A stretch of 64,000 nt of DNA, from positions 68,846,303 to 68,910,302 of the forward strand of contig OY744546.1 in the NCBI GenBank assembly GCA_963556195.1. The letters run 5' to 3'. This document shows, piece after piece, positions 9,700 through 20,837 of the stretch (within the stretch, counting starts at the first letter, position 1; every line of letters begins with the position of its first letter). Both the position numbers and the translations under genes were made by a program. The stretch comes from Sepiola atlantica. Lineage: Eukaryota > Mollusca > Cephalopoda > Sepiida > Sepiolidae. The notes below the pieces were generated by a model. That model made no database searches. It was not told the DNA's origin and saw nothing but the letters and a program-made list of their open reading frames with translations.

Positions 9700-10800
9700 A
9701 GAAAATTTAATTTATTTTCTTTCAGAAAAATAAACTGTTGAGAATTGATTTGGGGAGATGTGATTAAAATTCAAGTATTTAGATTTCGTACATCTTCTAA
9801 TAAGATGTATTCTCAATAGCATGTTAGACAATTACAAAGATTTCCCCAAAAAAGTACTCGGGATCTTAGATAGCTTACGAGTATTATTCAAGAATATATA
9901 TTTAAGAATATCGACTGCAGTTTATATAGTATTACTCAAATACTCGACTACTTGTGTCAACACTGAATACACGGGTAAAAGTGTTGCTCAACTTATAAGA
10001 AATGTTATTATAACAATGTACTGGTGGTCCCTACAAATAAAGTGGGGGAGGGGGTAATATACTGGTCCATATTTGAGATAATATACTCTAGAAACAATTA
10101 TTCACACGAGTTAAAAGAGTGTTCGGGGAAATATGAAATTATTGTTTTGACTACGAATACGCAAAGCCTTTTTAAGCGGAAATTACAGCTGCAGAGGTCA
10201 GCTCGGGTAAGGTATAAGAATATCTAGTCGAAGTACTATGGGAACTGTCGAATGGAATTCAAACTTAGGCTCGAGACAGCCGACAGCCAGTCAGAATGCG
10301 TATTGGGCCTGACGAAATGATTTATCCAAGCTGAAATCAGGTTACCCTGCATGTTTATAAAAGCGATTACACGGAAAGAATTAGTCAGTTTTTGAGAGAG
10401 TCTTTCAGACAGCTTTTCACAAGGTAACAGTTAAAACTAAGAGGCAGTTAGCCAAGCTGTGAAGCAACCACATTTTCCCCGTCGCGTGATATGACCTCTG
10501 ATTGGAATAGACGGCAGTTCATGTCGGGAAATCCTACTGCAGAAAGAAAAGTCGCAAATTAACTTGATTAAAGATGTTCATCTAATATCCCAAACCATCG
10601 ATGCTTTTGGCCTCGATATGTAATTGCTTATTAATAAATTAATAAAAACACTGGATACACAGTATTAACTTACTAAACATCTGATCTTATTTCATTCCTT
10701 CAATTGTTGAATATCGATAGACATTTGTGGTAAAGTGTGTAGCGATTGTTTATCCCAAATGAGTGATGATGTTTCTTAGAATTCAAATCGCAATAAGCAC
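9700..10800. other. No recognisable feature
   Basis: AT-rich sequence without a domain-bearing open frame or clear repeat. Two short overlapping open frames at 9821-10227 show no family signature. Confidence 0.4.
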
Positions 10801-11109
10801 TTGGTTCCTGGACCCAAGCTAAAATCGACTGGATGTAAGTAGTTTCCGGAAGTTTACATAGACGGCCAGAAAATTCCGAGAATCCTATACAAGCAGAATC
10901 CGAGAAAATAAGCAGACAAGTTTACATTTTTATTGATGGAATCCTGAAATTCGCTAATTGGAAATAAAAGTTGATCAAAGCGATAATGAATTTTAACAAG
11001 TAAACATAAGTTATTTGCGTCTCCCGAAGGAGTGATTCAATTTTGCCAGGGTTAAAATCTGATGGCCAAAGAAAAAAATTGTAAAAAAAAAACTTTTTAA
11101 TGCAGAAAA

Positions 11110-11290
11110 ATATTTTATAACCCTAAATCTAACCTTAACCTGGAACTTAGGAGCGAAGCTCACCATAACTCTAACCCTAACCCTAACCCTAACCATAACT
11201 CTAACTCTAACTAAAAACTTACGCCAAGTTGATTTTAGCTTGGGTCTCAATGTGGAATAGAACCATCGAACCCTAACCCTAATACTGCTT
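11110..11290. repeat. Degenerate telomere-like CCCTAA repeats
   Basis: Perfect CTAACCCTAACCCTAACCC (about 11171-11192) sits within CATAACTCTAAC variants, with a second AACCCTAACCCTAA at 11270-11283. The segment at 11226-11247 is an inverted match to 10811-10831 (GACCCAAGCTAAAATC), so the tract may lie inside an older repeat. Confidence 0.75.
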
Positions 11291-11919
11291 GAACACTTGT
11301 TCAATTATAGATTTTTCATTATTCTCTCATAATATTCTTTAACAGTGAACTAAAATCCCGTTAACCCCTATCCCCGAGTATCTTTTAGCCTTGATAAGTA
11401 GTGACTAATTAGGAGAAAAGTCGATTACATGATATAAACAATTTAAATGAGGCAAAAATGTCAAATGTCGTAGTTGAATGCATTAGTCACTTTCCTTTTT
11501 TATTGTAATCATTTATTCATTCAAGAACGAAATTTCGTTCAGGTCTTAGCCCCTGGACTGGGATCATTAAAATAGTTCAGTCTTTTTTCACGGGGGAGAA
11601 TCCTCCCAGACTAAACTTAAAGAGTTCGAATGCAAAACGCGATAAACGCCATTTCGAAAATTTCGAAGCTATCACTACAAAAAGTGTTAAATTTAAACCC
11701 AAAAACAAACCCAAAAATAATGTTTAATATAAAATGTTTGTTTTGCTTTCAAATAAAATAAGCTTTTACTCGAAGCCTATAGTCTACGTTCTCAATCAAA
11801 ACAAATTGGATTTATCGCGTTTTGCATTCGAACTCTTCACTTTTTCCTTTCGAGTGAGTGAGATACGTTCATTCCCAGTCGGCTGGGGTGCCTCCACTAG
11901 AGAACGCCGACAGTCGAAC

Positions 11920-11920
<1 letters not shown>

Positions 11921-12010
<90 letters not shown>
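11921..12010. repeat. (TA)n tract, about 90 bp
   Basis: A pure TA dinucleotide tract abuts the left arm of a fold-back element. Confidence 0.95.
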
Positions 12011-12011
<1 letters not shown>

Positions 12012-12014
<3 letters not shown>

Positions 12015-12262
12015 GAAGAATGGAAAGGAATTAGAGAAGCAAAAGTCAAATCATAATTTAATTCAATTGCTCAGAGCAAGGTATATTCCGCAAAAATGGC
12101 AATTTATTCAAGTTAAATTTTCCTTAAGCCAGGCTTTTCAAAGATCAAAATCATATTAACTTGAATAAATTGCCTTTTTTGCAAAATATACCTTGCTCTG
12201 AGCAATTGAATTGAATTATGATTTGACTTTTGCTTCTCTAATTCCTTTCCAGTCTTCTTCAT
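12012..12262. repeat. Fold-back element, arms about 105 bp
   Basis: The arms 12012-12116 and 12158-12262 are inverted copies about 95% identical by eye (GAAGAAGAATGGAAAGGAAT versus its complement ATTCCTTTCCAGTCTTCTTC), separated by about 40 bp. The left arm begins at the end of a (TA)n tract. The sequence at 12270-12345 is related to 26772-26860. Confidence 0.85.
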
Positions 12263-12345
12263 TTTACCTGCTCTATCCTGGATATTGAGCTGTATACTCT
12301 TCACAATAGGTTTCACTTTTCCTAAAAGTTTGCTTTTAGTACACC

Positions 12346-12547
<202 letters not shown>

Positions 12548-12649
12548 GAAAACATGTCCAATCAGGACGGATACAAGCAATAAATATTGCATTAGTTAAA
12601 AATGTCAAAGTGTTTTTCCTTTGCAAGGTATGATACTGTTTCAGTAGAA

Positions 12650-13313
12650 CCCCTTAAATGGTAAAGTTTACAAGAAATACATAATTTGCACACGTTACTC
12701 ACTTTCTTGCCGAGAATATATATGCCGTAATTCATAACTCTAAGTTCAATAGTATAGGATTAAAAAACACATACATGTTATTGACGTGCACACACGCGCA
12801 GCGATCGTTTTAAAATGTATTACTTAATATTACTCAAAATTAGATGTAGATATATTATTCTTTATAAATCTTTCGTCTCTAACTATTTCAAAAGTTTTTC
12901 GGGGTGGTTTCGGGTAGGCACATTTTCTAAATGGTAAAGTTCACAAAAAAATGAGTCTATGTATCTTAACCTGCTGATTAGAATATATATTCGAAAATGC
13001 ATGATAATAGACTGATAAAAATCTACAAAATTAAAAGAAATTTCAACATTATGCACTATTAAAATGTTAACATTTACAAAAAATTGTGTGGCTATGTGAC
13101 GCACCTTGTTTTCTAGAATATATATTCCACAATTCGTAATCAACAGTTCATTAATTTAGGATTTTAAACAGTTTGGGAAGGAGTTGGTTTAAGACACACT
13201 TAATGGTAAATTTTACCAGAAATATATTGTGCGCATGTTACTCACTGGTTTGCCGGAAATATCTATTTCAAAAAACCATAATAATCGGTTAAATACGACA
13301 ATAAATTTAAAAC

Positions 13314-13320
<7 letters not shown>
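12650..13320. repeat. Imperfect ~137-bp tandem repeat
   Basis: The block GGTAAA.TTTACAAGAAATA, then GTTACTCAC, TTGCCG.GAATATATATTCC and GTTCATTA.T.TAGGATT recurs near 12655, 12930, 13067 and 13203, spaced by 137 bp or twice that. A fifth related unit lies near 14440-14530, beyond the Penelope-derived element. Confidence 0.55.
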
Positions 13321-13356
<36 letters not shown>

Positions 13357-13380
13357 TTTAAAAAGAATGCGGCGCGGAAA

Positions 13381-13421
13381 TCTCTCAAAGGCTCTTTCGA
13401 CTATTATCTCGTCAGGAGAAA
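13381..13421 (-). ncRNA. Hammerhead ribozyme-like motif, left arm
   Basis: On the minus strand TTTCTC (stem I) leads to the core CTGACGA, a stem II of GAT-AATA-GTC, GAA, a weak stem III in AGAGCCTT, T as the cleavage-site base, and GAGAGA closing stem I. The core matches CUGANGA...GAA. Stem III has a mismatch, so activity is doubtful. Confidence 0.4.
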
Positions 13422-13464
13422 ATCGAAAGTTTTTTAATCAATAATATCATCGAAAGATTATTGA

Positions 13465-13921
13465 TAGCATTAGTAATTGTTTCTACTCTGTTTCCTTACG
13501 ATCAGTTTATGTTACTAGACCCGCTTTTCCTTCCTTTCGCAAGGATAGTGTGCCCTATACAAATTATAGTAATATTGTATACCAATTTAAATGCCAATGT
13601 GATGCTGGCTATATAGGGCGCACTTTCTTGCATTTGCAGACTCGCATAAACCAGCAAATTCTATCAAAAATACGTCAGGGAAGGGTAGGATCCTTGTGTT
13701 ACCCCTCCTCTAATTCTCTGGACTCTGCTATTGGCCAGCATTTGGTTGAAAACCCAAGTTGCGCCAGTAGCTATAAAGTAGACCGTTTTGAGGTCTTGCA
13801 TAGAGCAGATTCCAAGAACCATTTGAAAATATTGGAATCTCTCTCTATCGCTATTCGCAAACCTTCCTTGTGCCGGCATAAGGAATTTGTCAGATCGCTA
13901 AATCTCTTTGGGGAACTTTGA
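13465..13921 (+). pseudogene. GIY-YIG endonuclease domain of a Penelope-like element (5'-truncated)
   Basis: A frame open from at least 13465 reads a conserved lead-in (FYSVSLRSVYVTRPAFPSF) and then, from 13550, the GIY-YIG module: NIVYQFKCQCDAGYIGRTF, then HLQTRINQ. This matches the C-terminal endonuclease of Penelope-like retroelements (VYxFxC...YIGxT...LxxRIxxH). It continues through GQHLVEN to a stop at 13921. The reverse transcriptase that should precede it is absent, and no proper start is apparent; the ATG at 13550 lies inside the domain. In intact elements the enzyme nicks target DNA for retrotransposition. Confidence 0.8.
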
Positions 13922-14078
13922 ACACCTCCCTTCTTCCTCCTAACGTAGTGCGTTTTAATCGTTTTTTTAACGAAATCATTAAATTCACTTCTTTTAATCG
14001 CTCCATCGTTAATTTTGGCACATTCAATTCCTCGTTTGCTCTTTCTTTCGACGATATTATTGATTAAAAACTATCGAT

Positions 14079-14119
14079 TTTCTCCTGACGAGATGATAGT
14101 CGAAAGGGCCTTTGAGAGA
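14079..14119 (+). ncRNA. Hammerhead ribozyme-like motif, right arm
   Basis: Stem I TTTCTC/GAGAGA encloses the core CTGACGA (14085-14091), stem II GAT-GATA-GTC (14092-14101), GAA (14102-14104) and a near-palindromic stem III AGGGCCTT (14105-14112), with T14113 at the cleavage position. Such tiny stem III elements occur in Penelope hammerheads, which are thought to work as dimers. Sequence and pairing support it; cleavage is untested. Confidence 0.5.
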
Positions 14120-14166
14120 TTTCCGCGCTTCCTTTTTAAATGCATTTATAAGTGTTGTAGCTCGAA

Positions 14167-14171
<5 letters not shown>

Positions 14172-14254
<83 letters not shown>
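14172..14254. repeat. (TA)n tract, about 80 bp
   Basis: A pure TA tract to the right of the Penelope-derived element. Another (TA)n lies at 14370-14420. Confidence 0.95.
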
Positions 14255-14257
<3 letters not shown>

Positions 14258-14363
14258 TGTCAGGTTGTATATGAAAAGAAATCAAATAAAGTGCTCGATC
14301 ATATAAGAGAGCTAATTTAAGTTATTTAGCTACATTGCTGAAATATGTAATATACAGTATCTA

Positions 14364-14423
<60 letters not shown>

Positions 14424-14544
14424 CCTTAAATCTTAATATTTACAAATAAATAATGTGCCCATGTTACTGAACGTATATTTTCAGAAAATAAATTGAAACA
14501 TTTATAATTATCTGTTCATTAGTGTAGGAGATTATACTGTAATA

Positions 14545-14625
14545 TATACATATATATATACATATATATGTATATATATATATATATATGTGTGTGTGTA
14601 TGTGTGTGTTTTTATATATATAAAT
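14545..14625. repeat. (TA)n/(GT)n microsatellite
   Basis: Short TA and TG blocks interrupted by CATA. Confidence 0.9.
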
Positions 14626-14739
14626 ACATATACCTATATTTATGAATATAGAGAAATATGTGTATATATGATACCCATGATGTAAATAATAATCTAACCT
14701 GATACAAAATGTTTTAAAACTGATATGATTTTACATATT

Positions 14740-14850
14740 CATACACCGTTTTGTCTTTCTTTCTAAGACTTTCTCAAGATAACTTCAAATCAGTCATCTT
14801 AAAAAAGTCTTGAAATAAAGACGAAATGTTGAAGAATATTTAGAAATGTA
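14740..14850. repeat. Inverted pair of degenerate hammerhead-like segments
   Basis: The plus strand reads AAAGTCTTGAAATAAAGACGAAATG (14807-14831): a GTCTT/AAGAC hairpin followed by GAAA, as in stem II of a hammerhead. The minus strand of 14750-14790 reads CTTGAGAAAGTCTTAGAAAG and then AAAGACAAAACG, a similar arrangement. Both cores are mutated. (TA)n follows at 14888. Confidence 0.35.
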
Positions 14851-14881
14851 TCGGTGTTTGTTTTTTGTATTTTTCATACAA

Positions 14882-14887
<6 letters not shown>

Positions 14888-14933
<46 letters not shown>
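14888..14933. repeat. (TA)n tract
   Basis: A pure TA tract of about 46 bp. Confidence 0.95.
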
Positions 14934-14936
<3 letters not shown>

Positions 14937-15688
14937 GGAATGTCTTCATCGAGCTAACTTGCTAAATAATATTAGTATTTACAGACCTTCTCGTTCTTGT
15001 ACACATACACATTATCGATCTGTATCTCAACTTTATGCACATGATATGACTCTTAGCGTCATCTATTTAAGTGCTCCAATTAGTCATCATGTATTCCTGG
15101 ATATAACGCTTTCTCAATTATGTACACCTGAAGCCATAATGATAATAACTTCCGCTAAATATAAAAATATAATAAACATAAGAAGGGAGATCCTTTCGGC
15201 ATGCGGACATTAAAGAGAATTTTAATTTGGCCAACTATCAACCTCATGCATTTACGACGCGATCACAGATCCGACGATATTATTGTAAAAACCTGAATAC
15301 ATCATATAATACAACCACTGGATAACACGTGAAAGTTTACTCAACAAAATTCAAGTTTAATTTTGGTATAGTGCTTTAGTTTCAATTTAATCCCCGGACG
15401 GAAAAACATACAGAAAGCACAAATGTAGAACTCAGCTGTATACGCCATCGATAACTCTATTATCTGCATATAAGTGATGGATTACTCATGTCTATTAATT
15501 TGCAATATTAAATAGATGGAAGCTAGACTGAGCTCTAAAACCTTGTTCCTTCTTCTAAGACATTTGCAGGAAGAACTCATCTTCTATCACAACGGAAAAT
15601 ATCTTTGTTTTCTTTGTGTATAGTCTTAGTCGAAATTTCCATAAACAGAGTTTCTTTCCAAGTGTTTTACGTATGTGGAATACATTAT
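14934..15688. other. No recognisable feature
   Basis: One 119-codon frame begins upstream of the (TA)n tract and runs to 15213, but it shows no domain. Nothing else is supported. Confidence 0.4.
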
Positions 15689-15898
15689 TGTTGTGAAGTT
15701 GTTCCACAGTAAATAATAAATAAAGGAAGTCAAGTCGAGGGTTGGTTTAACAAGTGTATTAACAAAGTAAGAAAGTGCCTAGCACTCGGCTAGACAGTTA
15801 CAAGGCTGTGCTTTGTCTTCTGTGTGTCTCTGGTGACTCGCACTATTTATAGTGACAACCGGTGTAGTTTCCCTTGTGTAAGAACGGCCGGTGTAACA
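15689..15898 (-). mobile_element. Solo LTR, 210 bp
   Basis: The segment starts TGTTGTGAAG and ends GTGTAACA, so it is bounded by TG...CA, and is flanked by the 5-bp duplication ATTAT (15684-15688 and 15899-15903). That is the signature of an LTR retrotransposon reduced to a solo LTR. It contains CTATTTATAG-type promoter-like sequence near 15842-15853. Related copies in the opposite orientation are at 21087-21184 and 21663-21842, which fixes its strand and identity as a family. Confidence 0.8.
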
Positions 15899-15903
15899 AT
15901 TAT

Positions 15904-17095
15904 TATGGAACTTCTCTCTTACATATTACAGCATGTTTTTTTCAAACCCAATGTAAAAAAATTACTTGTCATAAACCATCTACATATGTAATCAATTTTC
16001 TGATCATTTCATTCTATCGTTTTTAATCGTCTCATAATATTATTCATCATTCAAATGACAGTCTATCTATCAAATTCACTTTCATCATCGAGTAACTTTT
16101 GATTTTGATAATTGGTGACTAAGTACACTTTTTGTATTACATGGTTTTATTTTGTATTGCATGATTTTATTCATTTGTTAAGAAAATAATGGCGGTTTTC
16201 AGATCCAACATACAATAACTAAACAATAAATAATGTTCTAGTAACAGAGAAACGAATAAATGTATTCGGGTCAAAGGTATGCATACTGTTGCAGTACTAA
16301 CTGTCCCTACACGGCAATTCCCGTGACTCTTTTTATTTTCATGTACGTTTGGCTCGTTTAAAACCTCCACCTTTGGGATTTTTCTTACTTTCTTGCAGGA
16401 AAACATTTTCATTTTTTGAAAGATAATTCAATGAAGGAATATATGTCATTAAAAATAGATTTCGACAGGATGTATAACGAAATGTTAAAATTTAAATCCC
16501 GTAAATATTTGTTATTTTCTTTTAACGACAAAATAGACATGGCCCAAAATAATATTGCTAACCAGATGCCTTTCCAACCGTACACACATGCAGAAAATTA
16601 AATGTAATGTGAACAAACATCTTCCTTCCAAACTCTTAATTTAGGTGGCAACCTATTAATCCGTCCCTATCACATAAATATTTGATGCTTTCAATGAAAA
16701 TAGACTTTGTTTGAGGTATACAAAAGTAAAAAAAGAAAAACAAACTAGCCTCGTAACTCTCGCTTCCCTTGTTTTCTTCTTTAGTCCTCACATTCGATGA
16801 ACGGTGTTTCTGACAAAGGGGGAAAAATTGCTGTTTTAAGGGTCGGAATCTCTCCATCTAACACATATTGTTGGCTAGTTTTTGACCTTGAAGTAGTATT
16901 ATTTTAGCTTCTTACATCAAGTGGATTCAAGTTTTTTCAGAGACGATTTCAAATTTAAAAAATGTATGAATCAACTATTTTTTTTAGTTTGTATTTATAT
17001 TTTTATATATTTAATTGGATTCTCAATTTTTTTTTTTCTGGATTAAAACAACATAATCCGAACTCAATGTGTAACCCATCGGGTCACATTTTCTT
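15904..17095. other. No recognisable feature
   Basis: AT-rich sequence; several 60-80 codon frames without domains. Confidence 0.4.
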
Positions 17096-17100
17096 TTTTT

Positions 17101-17535
17101 TTAGTATATCACTATTGATATCACTATTGATATCACTATTGATATCACTATCGATATCACTATTGATATCACTATTGATATCACTATCGATATCACTATT
17201 GATATCACTATTGATATCACTATCGATATCACTATTGATATCGCTATTGATATCACTATTGATATCACTATTGATATCACTATCGATATCACTATTGATA
17301 TCACTATCGATATCAATAGTGATATCACTATTGATATCACTATCGATATCACTATTGATATCACTATCGATATCACTATCGATATCACTATTGATATCAC
17401 TATTGATATCACTATTTATATCACTATTGATATCACTATCGATATCACTATTGATATCACTATCGATATCACTATTGATATCACTATCGATATCTCTATT
17501 GATATCACTATTGATATCACTATTGATATCACCAT
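17101..17535. repeat. 12-bp minisatellite TATCACTATTGA, about 36 units
   Basis: The 12-mers TATCACTATTGA and TATCACTATCGA alternate irregularly. Around 17305-17328 the phase inverts (GATATCAATAGTGATATC), giving a palindrome inside the array. As 12 is a multiple of three, both strands appear open over long frames; these are artefacts. Confidence 0.95.
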
Positions 17536-17539
17536 CAGA

Positions 17540-18290
17540 TTCGACATTATGGTAAAAGTGTTTGCTAGTGATCCGGAAGACGATGACTCAGTCATCGGTC
17601 GAGTTATATCAAAGACTTGACAAATGGTAATTGATGCCTTCTTGCTAAAGACACAACATTATAAGGTGAGATTTGACTGTAAATAGAGTGGTAAAAAAGT
17701 GTCACTCTTCCCTACACCTCGGTGTAGAATCTAGTAAAAACGGAGCCTTTGAGTCTCCCCTGACTATGGTAGACCACTTTACTTTTTTTTCATATCACTA
17801 TAAATCTGTTAGTTGTATAACTGGATGAACCTATTACATTTCTGTTTACCTTCGGCTTAGGATTCATGAATTTAATAACTCTAATTAATCTAATGGGGAT
17901 TGATGTAATTATATTCTAACGTATATTCCATTAAGATCCTCATTAATTACTACGTAGTTAATTAACATGCATCGTCTAGTTTCAATTCACGTTCAACACT
18001 CCGTTACCATGATCCTGTTGTGTTTTGTTTTAAATTCCCAAAATGTAACTTTTCATCATTGTTGTTAAACAAAGACGCCATTAGTGACGCCATGAGTAAA
18101 ATTTCTAGATAACCAAGCTGTTCCATCATTATATTATCGATTGTGTTAAGTTCCTTAATTAATGTTCGTTCGAGACAAGAAACATTTAATATCGATTGGG
18201 CGAAATCAAAATATCAATGATCAGTTCTTTCCCAACCATTTGCTCTCATATACAACGTGTTTGGAAAACGGATGGCATAATTGGAGGTTG
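17540..18290. other. No recognisable feature
   Basis: No coding domain, RNA or repeat boundary could be supported. Confidence 0.4.
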
Positions 18291-18292
18291 TG

Positions 18293-18870
18293 TTCTACTA
18301 GCAGGGAGACCCGACGTTGCTCGGCATTTTATGATGAACACTAGGGGATTTTTAACTATACTGATAACACCCTATTACTTTCCATTTTTACTCCCCCCCC
18401 CCGTTTTGCTCGCTTATATAGCTAGAAGAAATGAACATTTTAGAAACCCCTCTGAATTAGTGGCTTATACATATGGTTTAATTTTAATTAAAATCGAATA
18501 TCCGTATTCAATTTAAAATGAGGTTTGTCCCCCATAGGGTAATTAGAGGAGGTACATAGAGAGGTAGCACACTAAAGGCCACGTAGAGATTCGGTACGGC
18601 TTTCAATTGTCTTTAACAGAAGATTGTATACATATCATTTAAATTTAATCAACATAGGATATATTTAAAGTTTTAAAGGAGATTCTGTTACCATAGCTCC
18701 CTTTGGGAACACTTTGAGATTCCGGAAAAAATTCTATTGTCTTCACCGTAAAATGTTATTCATATGGTGTAAATTAAATCAAAATAGGATATATTTGAAG
18801 TTTGATTAGGGGTGTTTCCCCCATAGCTCCTATAGCACACTTAGAAATTCAGCACCACGTCTATTGTATA
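18293..18870. repeat. Unassigned dispersed-repeat-like region with ~145-bp internal similarity
   Basis: It begins CTACTAGCAGGGAGACCCGA, then CGTTGCTCGG, reminiscent of the ACCGACCGGGCGTTGCCCAG at 63651. Within it, ATAGGATATATTTAAAGTTT followed by a CCATAGCTCC block recurs near 18654 and 18785 (ATAGGATATATTTGAAGTTT). The element class is unknown. Confidence 0.4.
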
Positions 18871-18939
18871 TATACAATTTTGGTAATTATATTGATTTTC
18901 CGACATTTATTTATATATGGAACTCACACATATATTGAC

Positions 18940-18942
18940 ATT

Positions 18943-19006
<64 letters not shown>
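18940..19006. repeat. (TA)n tract
   Basis: A TA tract with one CATA interruption. About 100 bp downstream (19112-19150) is CTGAAGA-stem-GAAAGTACTT, a hammerhead-like motif with a GATTTGA/TCAAATC hairpin. Confidence 0.9.
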
Positions 19007-19009
<3 letters not shown>

Positions 19010-19114
19010 AATTTACAGACGCCTTTTTCAAGTTACAAACTACTTGCCGTTATGATTCAAAAATGAGCACAACAGTAAAGTCATAATTTGTAAAGACACT
19101 GAAACTAATACCGC

Positions 19115-19152
19115 CTGAAGATGATTTGACATATTCAAATCGAAAGTACTTG
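19115..19152 (+). ncRNA. Hammerhead ribozyme-like motif
   Basis: CTGAAGA is followed, after one extra T, by a perfect 7-bp hairpin (GATTTGA-CATAT-TCAAATC), then GAAAGTACTT in which AGTACT could be a palindromic stem III. Stem I is only about 2 bp, so this is a degenerate or minimal motif. Confidence 0.3.
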
Positions 19153-19159
19153 CAAAAAA

Positions 19160-20080
19160 GAAAAAAGAATGGAACAAGAAACCCATGGATCATATTTACA
19201 TCAATTTGACCGAAACATTAGATGGACAATTCGGAAAATTGAAAAAAAAAAAAAAAGTCGCATCAAACAAAACCACTCCGTGTTATTAAAACATAAACTG
19301 TGTAAAAAAAGTTCTCATGTATATGTATTTAATATTTTGAGCATATTGGTCCAAATTAGTGGGAGTAGAATTTTGTATTATAATGAATACATGAAAATCA
19401 TAAAAGAATAGCCTTTTTTTCTTTAATTAAACATGGAATTCCAACTGGTCTTGTTAAAAAATTGTAGCGTTTTGACGAATCTAAGAACCCCGTTTCATGT
19501 ATAACAGGACGACGTTTCTACATCTCGTAAATACTGAAGTGTTGTTAACACGTCGTAGCAGTAGTACAGTTGTAGTAGTCGTAAAAGTGGTAGCGTTTAG
19601 TGTTGGTCTGCCTCTCTTACTCTCTTTTTATTCTTTGCAACAGCGCACGCGCGTCTGTTCCTTGCATAGCAGCGTCTGAAACAGTTGTTAATGGCGATAG
19701 TACACATTAATTTTGTGTTTTAATATTTTTTTTTGTATGTAAATTATACAAATTACTCTGTGCATCAAAGCACAACATATCTGTACTCCCAACATCCGTT
19801 CCCCGCAGTGAAAATGAAAGCCCTCCGGAATACATTATATCTCTACCGATCAACACATCCACATATAGAATTTAACAATTTCACGGGATCAACCATTCTC
19901 TTCTCTTCAACAAACTTTGTTTCTCAAGCAATAGGGAGTATTTAAGACAGGTTAAGCATCAGCTATCGTGTTTTACAGTTTGTCTAGAACGAATAGTCAA
20001 AGAGGGCAGAAAACAGGCATACCACCGAGAAGATGGCGTGAACACGTATGTTCCTGAACTTCCAGATTGATCAATCAGCT
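19160..20080. other. No recognisable feature
   Basis: Short open frames at 19169-19411, 19497-19679 and 19733-19945 have no domain similarity that I can name. Confidence 0.4.
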
Positions 20081-20084
20081 AAAC

Positions 20085-20835
20085 AACATAGTTGAACACA
20101 TGAATTGTTTTAGAAAGGTACGACATAGAAGGAATAGTGGAAGGGGGCAGAAATGCAAGATGCAAAGTAAATGCTTGAGAAATATATATTATTATAGTTT
20201 GAAAAACGTTCTATAACTAAAAAAAGATGTGTGATTTAGTGTTAGGGCTAGGGTTAGGGTATGGGTGAGGGTTAGGGTTAGTGTTAGTGTTATTTTGTCT
20301 ATTAAGGGAGAACATCCTTTTAGTTAACCAATGTTTTGAAATTTTTTAGATGAGATTTACTAATTCGTATAACTTGTATTATTTTAAATACTTTTTTTCA
20401 TCAAGGATGCTATTCTCACGACATTTTAGCCAATGTAACCCCTGACATTTTCCATGCGCATCCATTAATCAATCATCTAAACAAAATAGACATAAAGTGT
20501 ATTAGAAAGGTACGACACGGTAGATCATATTTAAAGTATGTTTAGAAGGAATGGTGGAAGGGGGCAGAAATGCAACATGCGAAGTAAATGCTTGAAAAAT
20601 ATGTATAGGTTAAAAAAAACTTCTATAACTAAAAAAAATGTCTGATTTGGTGCTATTTTGTCTATTAAGTAAGAAAACATTTTTAGTTAACCAATAATTA
20701 ATGTTTCTAATGTTTTTAGATGAGATTTAATAATTAGTATAACCTGTATGATTTGAAATATTTTTCTCATCTAGGATTGTATTCCCACAACGTTTCAGCC
20801 GATGTAAACCATTGACATTTTTCATGTGCATCCAT
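20085..20835. repeat. Direct duplication, units about 350-400 bp
   Basis: Unit A (about 20085-20485) and unit B (about 20486-20835) share in order TTAGAAAGGTACGACA, GGAAGGGGGCAGAAATGCAA, TATAACTAAAAAAA, TTTTGTCTATTAAG, TTTTAGATGAGATTTA and a minus-strand SINE tail (AGCC.ATGTAA.CC.TGACATTTT). Unit A alone contains a telomere-like insertion at 20236-20290. Confidence 0.75.
20236..20290. repeat. Telomere-like GGGTTA expansion
   Basis: Variants GGGTTAGGGTA, GAGGGTTAGGGTTA and GTGTTAGTGTTA occupy a position where duplicated unit B has only GGTGCTATTTTG. The array therefore arose after the duplication, or was lost from B. Confidence 0.8.
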
Positions 20836-20837
20836 GA

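Larger units (their letters stand above)
13353..14143 (+). mobile_element. Penelope-like element fragment between inverted ~85-bp arms
   Basis: Inverted arms (13354-13445 and about 14055-14143) share AGCGCGGAAATCTCTCAAAG and TCGTCAGGAGAAAATCGA in opposite orientation, with (TA)n immediately outside both. Between them lies a Penelope-type GIY-YIG endonuclease frame. Penelope elements often carry terminal repeats in unusual arrangements and include hammerhead ribozyme motifs; both arms here contain such a motif. The reverse transcriptase is missing, so this is a non-autonomous or deleted derivative. Confidence 0.75.

Noticed and set aside
16962..17555. 197-codon frame rich in ISLL repeats
   Set aside because: A 12-bp repeat keeps all frames in phase; there is no non-repetitive domain.
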